From: Hypholoma sublateritium FD-334 SS-4
Taxonomy: Eukaryota > Basidiomycota > Agaricomycetes > Agaricales > Strophariaceae
DNA length: 12,384 nt
Direction of reading: 5' to 3'
Assembly (NCBI GenBank): GCA_000827495.1
Contig: KN817715.1
Span: forward strand, 33,490-45,873
In this document: positions 1-8,839 of the stretch, one piece after another
Layout: each line of letters opens with the position of its first letter
Numbering within the stretch: the first letter of the stretch is position 1
Notes under the pieces: model-generated
Told to the model about the DNA's origin: nothing
The model's input: only the letters and a program-made list of their open reading frames with translations
Database searches by the model: none
Position numbers and translations under genes: made by a program

Positions 1-764
1 CAATGTTAGTACCTATCTATATGGTTGTTGCATTTGTATGGCAGATCAAGGATGTTTTGTGGGTGAAAACTCTGAAGTAGACCACCTTCTCCTCCACTCT
101 TTGAATGAATAGTTTGTTGCATGGTCAATTTTGATTGGACAGACATGCTAAGATATGTGTTAGAAAGATCTTTAGTAGCTCTAAACCTGTGCACTACGAT
201 TAATAGAATAGCTGCATTTATGACATAGTTATTCACTGAGCAAGCAGAACAGAATCATAGATAAATCTCAATTAAATCAGCTGTCACACTAGCTGCTGGG
301 TCTGATTCAACAGTTTAAATAGGTGAATATAAACATTATCTAAAGCTTCGGTGGTACAGAATTTGAATATCTGCTCAAATGACTTCTCCATAAACTATCT
401 ATGGATGTACACTTAAAATACTGTATTTGGAACATTTCACAACAATTAGAAAACACTCCAAGACATGGTAGACAGCATTGGAACTGCATTTAAAATCCAC
501 ATAACCTTAAAAAAACAGCTAAGGAATCCAAGCAGAATTAACAGAAATAGATAGGCAAATGCAACGAAATGGGTAGGGAGCCATCACTTGGTGTGTCGGA
601 AAATCTCAGAAAAACACATACAGGCAAATAAGTCCCCATATGGGCTGATAAGGCAATAAGATTTTTGGGTATCTTGTTAGTGTCAGAAGGTTTCTATAAG
701 TGTGACAAGTTGTGTTTATTGCATAACAGTTGTAAGATGAATTTACCATGATTCCCTTAAGAGG
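1..764. other. AT-rich intergenic stretch, no gene seen
   Basis: I see no convincing gene here. The longest open frame is on the minus strand at 6-236 (76 codons); it starts with a hydrophobic stretch but matches nothing I recognise, and I found no splice signals that extend it. The rest of the stretch is AT-rich and full of stops in all frames. The right edge is the left copy of the target-site duplication of the hAT-like element. Confidence 0.5.
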
Positions 765-772
765 GGCATATA

Positions 773-790
773 TAAGGCTGGACACAAGTA
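773..790 (+). repeat. Left terminal inverted repeat of the hAT-like MITE
   Basis: Eighteen bases, TAAGGCTGGACACAAGTA, identical to the reverse complement of 1242-1259. The match stops at the next base on each side, so 18 bp is the full perfect length. Confidence 0.95.
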
Positions 791-806
791 GTATGGATTT
801 GCAGGT

Positions 807-909
807 ACTTGCAGGTTGACTCGTGGGAATACCTGCAAAAAACCTGACCCGCAGATCCAGCTCACCTGTTCCCATGGATCCAGGTCGATCCAGGTATGGA
901 TTTTGGCAG
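807..909 (+). repeat. Left subterminal direct repeat of the MITE
   Basis: This 103-bp segment aligns without net gaps to 1098-1200, with many substitutions. Shared landmarks in the same order are an (A)CYTGYAGGT start, a CRTGGGAA block, a TTCCCATGGATC block, a GTCRATCYAGGT block and a GATTTT end. It is rich in short ACCTG/CAGGT and ACCCG-like words in both orientations. Subterminal arrays of short repeats are typical of hAT elements, where the transposase binds them; that role here is inferred. Confidence 0.75.
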
Positions 910-1097
910 TTCAAATACCTGCAGGTCACAAGAATTATTTTTTTACTTAATAAAAATGCATTTTCGGACCAGTTTTCAGCATGTACTGGGTACAATGGAC
1001 TTAGAACTAGCTTATTACCATTTAAATTTGATAAAAAGTATGCTTTATTGCATGAAATTAATAATATTGTTGTGATGTTGTAGCAATACCTGTGAGT

Positions 1098-1200
1098 ACC
1101 TGTAGGTAGATCCATGGGAAATACCCGCCAAAACGTGACCTGTGGGTCCAGGTACCTGTTTCCCATGGATCTGGGTCAATCTAGGTGTTGATTTTTTGAC
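1098..1200 (+). repeat. Right subterminal direct repeat of the MITE
   Basis: Second copy of the 103-bp segment at 807-909, in direct orientation and offset by 291 bp. Between the copies lies an unrelated AT-rich core (about 910-1085). The two ends of the element therefore carry the same module in direct orientation inside inverted termini. Confidence 0.75.
1109..1171. repeat. Perfect 13-bp inverted repeat inside the MITE
   Basis: GATCCATGGGAAA at 1109-1121 is the exact reverse complement of TTTCCCATGGATC at 1159-1171, with 37 bases between. The left subterminal copy has only a weaker version of this hairpin. It may be a structured transposase-binding site or simply part of the palindromic subterminal array. 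Confidence 0.8.
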
Positions 1201-1241
1201 CCACATGACCCGCAGGTACGGATCTAGGTGATCCGTGGGTA

Positions 1242-1259
1242 TACTTGTGTCCAGCCTTA
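1242..1259 (-). repeat. Right terminal inverted repeat of the hAT-like MITE
   Basis: Reverse complement of 773-790 without mismatch. It is followed directly by the second copy of the GGCATATA duplication. Confidence 0.95.
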
Positions 1260-1261
1260 GG

Positions 1262-1547
1262 CATATAGCACATATCAGGTTCCATTCATAGTATAATAAC
1301 TGCAAGACTGACTCTCCATATCTGAAGCTGAGACAACATATCAATAATTATTGCCTTTATTCTTCTAATAGATATAGATTAGCTGTATCAAATTTTATTC
1401 ATAGCATAAGAATTACAAGTCTGACTGTCTATATCTCAGACTGAGAAGACATGTCATTAATTATTACTGCCATACCCTATATCAATACTGAAAAGGAATG
1501 TCAGGTTGTATTCATGGTATAGAAATTACAAAACTGACTCACCATCA
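1262..1547. repeat. Diverged 113-bp tandem repeat, about 2.5 copies
   Basis: The anchor ATTCATAG/ATTCATGG occurs at 1284, 1397 and 1510, a spacing of exactly 113 bp both times. Downstream of each anchor the same order of words follows: an AAYTRCAARWCTGACT block, a CATATCT/TATATCTC block, a CTGAGAMRACAT block and an ATTAATTATT-like block. The third copy fades out at about 1545. The identical period despite many substitutions implies old duplications with few indels. No open frame is conserved across copies. The left edge meets the MITE target site. Confidence 0.8.
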
Positions 1548-1901
1548 TCACTAGTTGAAAGATGTTCCAGCCATGATCACTTTTATATGCCTAATTGGCA
1601 CTAAAAAAGCATATTGATGATTACAATAGTTACTTCTGCTTGTACTAAGATACCCAAATTGCTCTTTATGATCACACATGTGAATGTTGATCAGGCAAGT
1701 TAGGACAATAGTCAAAAATTATCCACAATATTTAAAATATTAATCAATATCTGTGCAAAAAAGTAACTATAGATTGACACCATATTAAACTCAATCACTA
1801 CCAGTAGCCACTACATAACATCGATGAAACAAGAAATAATGGAGTACTGCTTTCTAATTCTGATTCTACTAGTTTTCTTCTTTGTCTTCTTCTTCTTCTT
1901 C
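1548..1901. other. Intergenic, AT-rich, with a CTT-rich tract
   Basis: No gene is seen. A pyrimidine-rich CTT-type microsatellite lies at about 1877-1903. On the minus strand it would encode a run of Glu just past the TAA that ends pseudogene A. Such acidic tails are common at protein C-termini, so the ancestral gene may have read through into this tract if that TAA is itself a mutation. Confidence 0.5.
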
Positions 1902-3282
1902 TTAATTGGCTGCTAAAAGATCCATTGCTTTCTTTAAACCACCATTCTCATTGCTCTTCTTTCCTTTCACAAGGCTTGACTTGGTCTCCGGGAATATCTT
2001 CTCATCCTATTGCTTGATGACATTAATGATACTTTTTTTCTTTTGTCATAGGCTGGTCTCGATGATTGTTAGATATTCTTTGTAGTCACTAAAGTAATAT
2101 ATACCGGTACTTGATCCTACTTCTTGAAGGGTTTCATTAGCTGAAAAGGCACAATGAACCTGTATAAAACCATTAAAATCACAAGGTCATCAATTTGAGC
2201 AATCTGAGGACATACAAGTATGCTGCATGTGGCAATTGCACCTGGTGTGATGTTGCAGATGTTATGAATGCGAGCCATTGTCTCAGTTTGGGGATAAAAT
2301 AAATCACCATTCATAAAGTGTTTTGCGGTGCTAGGCCCACGAATAAGGACAACATATAACTGAATACAGAGATGATCAGCAAAAGTTTGGCAAAAGAAAA
2401 ATATTTGAAAGCCTTACCCCCATGAGTTTTGGATTAAGAAAAACAGAAGAAAGTGCATATTTGCCACCCCAAGTTTTTTGGAGGATTGGGACATCAACAC
2501 TTGAATACACTCCACTTTCACTTACCCATCCAATTTCCTCATGAAACTTGGTCTTCCTGACATCAGCTTTAAGGAGGTCTGTCTCAGATACATCCAGGAT
2601 AGATGCACAGTTGTGATGGATCCAACTTGCAGTATTATGCCATTGGGCATTGAGACCATTTATAAATTAGTACCAAATGATTTATGAGTACAGCACCATC
2701 CTAAACATACAGAAAAAACTGACTTGTTGCCGAAGCCACTTCTGCCATAAAGCTTGTGACTGAAATTTTGCCTGAAGGAGGTTGATAATTTCCTGTAAAT
2801 GACCCTGAGACTTGTTTTTGTTATTTTCAAACCTCTCAGCAGAATTGTAACACATGTTGACATCAATGTCAAAGAGATTGTTGCCTAAACAAAGCCAAGG
2901 AGCATAGATGAGAAAGAATTTATGCCCAGCTTGGTATACAAAGTGTTCATTAGCACAATTGCTCATGTCGGTGTTATCTTCTTCATCTGGAGAAATTTGT
3001 TGAGTCTTCCTGCATTTGGGTCTCATCATTAGTGATATTTGCAAGCTTGCGATTGAGAATCTTTAATTCCACTCAGGCAGTGTTTTTCTCAGCCTGGTAC
3101 TGTCAGGCAATCTCCAAACACAATCACATGATTAGACAAGCATCACATCAAACAGTGAATCAACTTGTATTTACCTTGAGCAAGTCAGCTCGAGAGGTGT
3201 TGATGTTAAACATTACATTATTCTTGGTATCAGAGGATTCTGGAGAGGTAGTATCAACATCTGACTGTACTGGTGATACCAT
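1902..3282 (-). pseudogene. Pseudogene A: basidiomycete protein of unknown function, five exons
   Basis: Proposed exons, in coding order: 3282-3175, 3099-2724, 2666-2418, 2359-2216, 2159-1902. Introns are 75, 57, 58 and 56 nt and all phase 0. Exon lengths are 108, 376, 249, 144 and 258; only exon 2 is not a multiple of three, matching a 1-nt insertion at about 3000-3040. The ancestral protein would be about 377 residues. Visible parts: a Ser-rich N-terminus, a basic heptad-like stretch (VELKILNRKLANI), then AGHKFFLIYAPWL, ERFENNKNKSQGHL, EEIGWVSESGVYSS, VFLNPKLM, IRGPSTAKHF and ITPGAIATC. I recognise this order as a high-copy basidiomycete family of no known function; this is from memory. In-frame stops are TGA at 3075-3073, TGA at 2048-2046 and TAG at 2009-2007. 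The third intron site ends in AA where AG is expected (2668-2667). The gene is dead. ATG 3282 is chosen because an in-frame TAG lies just upstream and the exon reaches a GTAAAT donor in frame. Confidence 0.72.
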
Positions 3283-3321
3283 TGAATTAGGACGAAGTAG
3301 GTACTAGATGGCTGATCCTCT

Positions 3322-3345
3322 GTACTTATATATATGTATAAGTAC
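3322..3345 (-). promoter_or_regulatory. Possible TATA-type promoter element of pseudogene A, palindromic
   Basis: GTACTTATA at 3322-3330 and TATAAGTAC at 3337-3345 form a perfect 9-bp inverted repeat around TATATG. It lies about 40-60 bp upstream of the proposed ATG at 3282 on the minus strand, a plausible TATA-box distance. In AT-rich DNA such matches also arise by chance, so the assignment is weak. Confidence 0.3.
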
Positions 3346-3593
3346 TGCACATATTTGGGGAAAAGCACTGATGGGTCGCTAGTTACCAGTGACTGTCAGG
3401 CCAATCATGCAGCATTCACACCATTTGGACTAATTGACAAACACATGATACCAAGCCACACTAATACTAGATTTCTTCAAATTGCTAACAAGTTGACTGG
3501 TGAGTCAAGTCAGCACTAATGCTGTTCAGACCAAACAGCAAGTTTGGAAACACACTATGTGGCATCACAACATCTTCTCAAATATTGTCTCAC
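3346..3593. other. Spacer between pseudogenes A and B, possibly decayed 3' exons of B
   Basis: The minus strand downstream of pseudogene B has a GTGAGAC donor at 3593 and candidate acceptors at 3555 (39-nt intron) or 3522 (72-nt intron). Beyond them every frame is broken by several stops. Short stretches such as SSISVAWYHVFVN on the minus strand look protein-like but cannot be joined reliably. The two short plus-strand frames (3334-3519, 3519-3737) show no family features and overlap better-supported minus-strand exons or their remains. Confidence 0.4.
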
Positions 3594-4125
3594 CTTCAGA
3601 AATCAGACCAAATGTGTGTGAAAGAAATATATGTATTCATACGCCATAAAGCAATGTCCATGCATTTCATAAATCCAATATCCAGATATCTAGAAACTGT
3701 CATTCAAGAATGTGGCTCCTTCACGATGGAGACCTGAATGCTGGGGAGAATAAACTCCAACGGGTGTGGGGGGGGGTTGCGAGATTGCATGGTATTGACC
3801 AAATACATTGTGTAACTTAGCAACCTCATGCTGGAGGAAAAATATGGCAGTGTGCTGCTTTTGAATTACATTGTGGCTCTCAATAATGAATCACTATTTA
3901 GCCAAAATTAAATATTGCGGTTAAACTGCAAATATAAGTATTTGGACTTACAACTAGTTTTGATACATTGACCCCAGAAGTCAATAGCAACATTTTTATG
4001 TCATCTTCGATATTTATGGCAATTGAAGGCAGTGCACTTGGGCCCGACTGATGGGGGTCTTGTGCAGGCTCTGGGGAAAGTACAGGAGACTGAAGGGAGT
4101 TGGTAGAAGAACTTTGGGTCACCAT
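3594..4125 (-). pseudogene. Pseudogene B: unrecognised protein, two exons resolved
   Basis: I do not recognise this gene. Coding order: exon 1 at 4125-3952 (174 nt, 58 codons) from an ATG to a GTAAGT donor; intron 3951-3894 (58 nt, ends TAG); exon 2 at 3893-3594 (300 nt, 100 codons) to a GTGAGA donor. Both exons are multiples of three and the intron is phase 0, as in pseudogene A, which argues for a real former gene. Exon 1 is Ser/Pro/Gln-rich and then reads NIEDDIKMLLLTSGVNVSKL. Exon 2 contains AIFFLQHEVAKLHNVFGQYH, a heptad-like stretch, then a Pro-rich part and EMHGHCFMAYEYIYFFH. In-frame stops are TGA at 3893-3891, TAG at 3692-3690 and TGA at 3605-3603. Exons further downstream are unresolved. 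It lies in the same direction as pseudogene A, with about 310 bp between them. Confidence 0.5.
3768..3776 (+). repeat. Homopolymer G9 tract
   Basis: Nine consecutive G on the plus strand. Within pseudogene B it falls in the stretch that reads as consecutive Pro on the minus strand. Its length could easily be wrong in draft sequence, though the frame is open on both sides at nine. Confidence 0.9.
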
Positions 4126-4796
4126 ATTGTGCAGGATATTGTAGAAAATCTGCCACTGTAAGCTAGTATTTATATGAATACTAGAAAGTCCTATACCATT
4201 ATATAATATTTAGAAATTCTAGTCTGTTTGCTTAAACTGTAGATCACCGACTTCAACTCAGCCCAAATGGCCCGACCTTAAATTGATTTTGGCAGAGTCA
4301 AGAACTAAGTATAATTGATATGGAATGAGGAAATCACATAACCAGATCACATGGCATGTGGCACTGCAGTGCACACCTGGGCCCTGTGGCTGGTGGCCTT
4401 GTGATGTACAGCTGAAACGTGCTGCCCTCATGCCCTCCTTATGACCAATGCAAGGCAAATAACTCAAATACAAGTGCTTTCTGTCAAATTTCAATACCAA
4501 GCCAAACCCTAGAAAGCATTGCAATTGAGCAGGATATAGTAAGACTGAAAATATAACTTGAGAAATTTTTGACCCATTCTTTATTACACTATCTTAGACA
4601 ATCTGTAAAATTTGGAACATGGCACGATGTTCAAAGCATTCCAAAAAATAAGTCAAACTTCAAGTTGAGCAGCTTGAGCAAAAGTGTCGCTACTGCAAAT
4701 CCCATCAGAGTTAATGAGGTTTTGATAAGCATGAAGCTTGGTGAAAAAAAAACTTGGATAATTCAACAAGAACTTTGAGATTTTTTTTTTTTTTTG
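4126..4796. other. Divergent intergenic region, with possible zinc-finger remains at 4685-4741
   Basis: This lies between minus-strand pseudogene B and the plus-strand transposase, so it should hold both promoters. A hairpin CTAGTATT-TATATG-AATACTAG sits at 4163-4184 and a T15 tract at 4781-4795. From 4685 the plus strand reads CRYCKSHQS, two stop codons, then GFDKHEAW, which resembles a C-x2-C...F-x2-H zinc finger of the kind expected at the N-terminus of Plavaka transposases. Its frame differs from the first supported transposase exon, so an intron or indel would be needed. The minus-strand frame at 4258-4524 and plus-strand frame at 4569-4778 show nothing recognisable. Confidence 0.4.
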
Positions 4797-7700
4797 CATG
4801 TAAATTCAATTGAAAAGGAACTTGGAGCATACTCATTGCCCGCAATAGCACCGATAGCTTTATCTCCTCCATATTTTGATATCAACAATGAATTTATGAA
4901 AGGGTCTAGCTCAATACCAACAGGAGTTACACATTTGTCACATCTTGCAGAAAATACTACAGGTCTAAGTCAATGTGGTGAGCTTGCTTTTTTGACTATT
5001 TTCTTTCAATGTATAATCAAACCTTTATAGACTCTGATGTTGCATTTGGACCACACTTACCACAGGAATACATCAAAATTATTCCTCATCCCCATTCCTC
5101 AAATTTAACTATCAAAATAATTCCGCTAAGTGCTGGCCACTCAGCTTTTCATTCTGAGTATGCTACATATATACCTCAGCCTGAGCCTAGTCCTTGGGCT
5201 CCATTTAAAACACTTGCTGATTTTGAATATACTGAAACAGCTGTTTTAGGTTTGTTACCAAAGTGGATAGTCAACAAGCAATTAGCTGGCATCAATTCCA
5301 ATTGGGCAAATGGCAGTCGGCTTACCATCAAAAGTTATGCAGAAATGGATAAAGTTCTATCTAGAGCTCGAAAATATTTTGTCCAGGTAAGCAAAATATT
5401 CAGGTGCAGAGAAAATTTGTTGCAATATTATAATCTGATGTATGCATAGTTCTAAAGTTACACTATTACTGCAACTTACCAGAATAAGGTGTATGACTTT
5501 ACTTTTGAGTATCAAGACCCTTGGGAGTGGATTTTATCAATCATTTAAGATGAATCCTTGGCACCAATGGCCATGTGGAATGCAGTCCAGAAATTCTATT
5601 GCACAGGAAACTTTAAAGAACAAATGTATGATGAGCCAAACACAGCTGATACATAGTGGAATGTTAATGTAAGTCTATATAGTATTACATTGCTCTACAC
5701 TCCCTCCTTACCTTTGTTTCAATGAAGTCTGAGCTCCCAGATAATGATATATTCCCTCATTCTTACCTTCCACTGCATTTTTGGCTTGACAAGGGCTTGG
5801 TCACATGCTATGTAAAGAAATACCCAATGTTGTTGTGACCTGCATGGCTTCCACAACAGATAAGAAATGGTTCTGGAAATGGAGGTGGTGTTCTTGTTGG
5901 ATATATGCCAATTGTGAATTTGAAGTGCTTTTTCCCACATAAATACTTACATCTATTGGATCCAGATAGAAGACCCATCAGATCCAGCCAGTTGCTCTGC
6001 ATCACAGCAAGAGAAGTTTTCTCACTTTAAACGTGAAGTTTATCAAAAAGTTTTAAAGAAGGTTTTTCAAAGCTTGAAAACACGTTCACAAAATGGTGAA
6101 GCTCATTGCTGTGGTGATGGAATCAGTCGTGTGCTTTATTCTGGCATTTTAATCAAATCACAGGATGCTGAGGAAGCTGCATATTTTTGTACCTGCCATG
6201 CTGCATCAGCCAATCATCTATGTCCCAAATGTTTTGTCTCACAGAAAGAATTACATGATATCTTAGGCACTATTGAGCTGCGCACACCACAGTCCATGCA
6301 AGCAGTACTATCACATGTTTCAAAGATGAAAACCAAGATTGCAAGAGAGCAAATACTCAAAGATAATGGTTTACACAATGTTTAGGTCAGTTCTTCCTTG
6401 ATAATTTACTGATTCAAATAACTCATGATGTATTTACAGCACTTTCTCTGGGGGTTTTGGTTTTCTGATCCTTATAAAGCATATTCATATGATACCCTGC
6501 ATTCGGATGACTTGGGAAAGTGGGGAAAGCATTTTTGGGTTCTAACACTGAGTATATTGAAGAATGGTACCAAGAGACAAGTTACACAGAGGTAATTCTT
6601 TGTATTCAATGCATACAAATATTTGGTACAATTAATCTCATAGAATGGCAATTTTGTCTCAGTGGAGCAGTCTGAAGCACTTCAACAGTGTGACCACTGC
6701 ACAGTTTACTGATGGCCAGGCTTTTTATGATATTCTCAAGGTGAGAATATCTTTTAAATTGAAATATAATGTTACTGACACTATAATATTAGTGCATTCT
6801 GCCTTGTATTGTTGACTTTCTTCCAAAAAAAATCACATCTAGTGGATTGCATTCATTCTTACTTATGTTTTCAAATACTAGTTGGCCTCAGATGCATGAC
6901 TGAAAGCCATGTAAAACAGCTTCAACAGACCATATCAGTTTACCAAAAATGCTATGCTGTAAGTGCTATAAAATAATCTGGTGGAGTAGACATCTTACTA
7001 CAGTATATTTATTTATAGAAAGTTGAACAGGAGTATGGGAAAATCTTTGATTTTTTAAAGCAACATGCTGTACATCATGTCATTCAGAACATACATGAAA
7101 AGGGAACAGTTGACAATTTCTCAACCCGTATTGGAGAGGGGTTTCAACAAGAAGCAGCACAAGCCTATGACCAGACTAATATGAAGAATGCAGAGCACCA
7201 GGTATGCATATCATACTAGTATATTTCTTTTGATCATATAGATATTGATTACATATGGCAGTTGTGTGTTATTGATGAAAAACAGAAAGCTAACATGGCA
7301 GTTAGGGTCACCAGAGGGAAAGAAGACAAACCTCCATAACATGGCTACTGACCTTGCCAAAGTCAATCGCCAATATTCTTCTCTTGATGAAAGAGTGCGG
7401 AACATTATTGCCTATTACTGGCCTGAAGAAGCAATTCAAATATAATTTGAAAATAACATCTATATGAGTACATAAAATTTCAATCAAATCCACTGCAAAT
7501 TTTAGTTTGCAAAGGCTAAAATCTTGTCTATGTGCAAAGATATAAATGTGTGGTCCTCAAGTATCAATCCCTGGAAGATTGGATTGAAGGAAGAGATATT
7601 ATGAGATGTAATCCAAAATTCCATGGTCGTCAACGATTTGACTGTATTATCATTCACAATGATACCACCCTAGAACTCAGCATAGCCCAACTGGATAATT

Positions 7701-7987
7701 TATTTTGCTTTTGGCTACCATCGGGAGAAACAGTTTATTTGGCCCTTGTCTTCCATTTCTCGCACAGCAAATGGAAGCCAAAAACTACATGAGATGGATG
7801 TAAAATGCTCAATGAAAACATGGAAACTACTTTGATTCAAATGGATCATCTGATTCGTGGTGCTCTTGTCTGTCCTGTGACTGAGAGGGCAGAGGAAAAG
7901 ACACACTATTTTATTGACAGTGTTGATCCAGATATGTTCCTGCGAGNAAATTCAACCAACAGAATGTTGCAACCAGTACTTGANTAG
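4797..7987 (+). pseudogene. Plavaka-type DNA transposase pseudogene, about 11 exons
   Basis: Supported exons: about 4797-4977, 5031-5386, 5450-5668, 5728-5913, 5966-6385, 6440-6591, 6644-6740, 6793-6958, 7019-7201, 7262 to about 7466, about 7507-7987. The clear introns are 52-63 nt with GT...AG ends. Motifs in order, as I remember them from basidiomycete Plavaka transposases: PWAPFKTLADFEYTE, YQDPWEWIL, LPLHFWLDKG, NGSGNGGGVLVGYMP, a C-x-C...CPKC knuckle (about 6189-6233), SDPYKAYSYDTLHSDDLGKW (6464-6523), LKHF...FTDGQAFYDILK, KQHAVHHVI, STRIGEGFQQE, RCNPKFHGRQRFDC (7604-7645) and DPDMFLR. The family cuts and pastes its own element. In-frame stops: TAA 5453, TAA 5546, TAG 5654, TGA 5836, TAG 6383, TGA 7790. 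Frameshifts lie in the A8 tract at 6825-6832 and near 7275-7300. Residues seem missing between IDEKQKA and TWQLGSPEG. Two Ns fall near the end. It is inactive. The true start and the splice near 7467-7507 are unresolved. Confidence 0.85.
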
Positions 7988-8839
7988 GATAGTTGAAACT
8001 TGAGCACAGCATATAAAAACATATCTACACTTGATCTACACTGTACAGTATGCTAGATATTAATTGCCTACTCTTAGTTTCACCCTGAGTACACTAATAA
8101 TCATCCACAATAGTGTGCTTCCATTGCAAAATTGATTCAGACGGCTAGAGGAAGCTATAACCACCTGCCGCTTGCCTGGCATTATATCCCACACCATTTG
8201 CATTATTCTCAAAGCATTTACCAGGGCATCCTTTCAATGTCTTTTGTGCCTTTGGCCTCAAGCTTGGTTTCTAGAGCAGAAGTAAGAGCAGGCAATGGAG
8301 ATGTGCAGCAATCTGGCATGCGGGTGCGGGCTCCAGAGAATAGACACATCTGATGCAGGGATGAGGGTGTGACGTGGAGTGTATGCTTGGATTGGTGAAT
8401 GGCAGTAGCAGCAGTGTGGTTACGTGAGACAGGTGGCTTGGTGATGGAAGAACATACTAAATATAAATGATGACTTGGTGCATGTTACGCTAACTCCCAA
8501 CCGCCTCGCATAGCTCAAGCCTGAGAGCCTGGTCACATGATTCATTACATATATAAACGACACATTCTTGTCCCACTTCCCAACCTCCACTTGCAACCGC
8601 ATGGGCTGAATAGGCAATGCTGGTTGCTGGTGTCTTATGCCCAGCATAGCAGGCTCTGACAGCAAGTGAAGGTTCCGTTACAACCATAGTTGCTGCCCTC
8701 CAAGTCCTAAGCTCAGGCTTTTGCATGTATGTACACATCATAATGAAATTTATATTGACCAAAGCTAGGTACGTGCTACACTATATATGGAGCTCTGCTG
8801 TTTGTGAGCACTCTGTAAGATCTGCTTGGGGCCTGCCTA
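7988..8839. other. Intergenic, no gene seen
   Basis: Downstream of the transposase I see no exon with family motifs or paired splice signals. Short open frames (8132-8353 plus, 8420-8665 and 8490-8762 minus) show nothing recognisable. The 3' terminal repeat of the Plavaka element would be expected here or further right. I looked for a stretch matching the inverse of the region upstream of 4797 and did not find one by eye. Confidence 0.5.

Larger units (their letters stand above)
765..1267. mobile_element. hAT-like MITE, complete, with 8-bp target-site duplication
   Basis: The element itself spans 773-1259 (487 bp). It is bounded by a perfect 18-bp terminal inverted repeat, TAAGGCTGGACACAAGTA at 773-790 and its reverse complement at 1242-1259. 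Immediately outside lies a perfect 8-bp direct repeat, GGCATATA, at 765-772 and 1260-1267. An 8-bp duplication is the hallmark of the hAT superfamily, and the TIR start TAAGG fits the YARNG pattern often given for hAT ends. The interior has no transposase; the overlapping open frames (606-1166 minus, 823-1083 plus, 1045-1344 minus) read through repeat sequence and are not genes. It must have been moved by a transposase supplied in trans. The decayed transposase at 4797-7987 is of a different type (Plavaka) and is not the expected partner. Perfect ends and duplication suggest a fairly recent insertion. Confidence 0.93.

Noticed and set aside
6..236. 76-codon minus-strand open frame at the left edge
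   Set aside because: No recognisable motif, no splice signals joining it to other exons, and a length within chance expectation.
606..1166. 186-codon minus-strand open frame
   Set aside because: It runs through the TIR, subterminal repeats and core of the hAT-like MITE, and the repeated segments alone explain its openness. No protein motif is visible.
3300..3346. Pseudogenes A and B as one continuous minus-strand gene
   Set aside because: Pseudogene A has its own in-frame ATG at 3282 with an in-frame TAG just upstream, and the 310 bp between shows stops in all frames and no consistent splicing.
4163..4184. CTAGTATT-TATATG-AATACTAG hairpin as a terminator or transposon end
   Set aside because: An 8-bp stem in AT-rich DNA is not rare. 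It has no T-run consistent with a known terminator here, and no matching terminal repeat was found downstream.
7500..7560. Alternative frame reading FAKAKILSMCKDINVWSS before the RCNPKFHG block
   Set aside because: The other frame (QRYKCVVLKYQSLEDW) runs directly into the conserved block without an indel, so it is the better reading.
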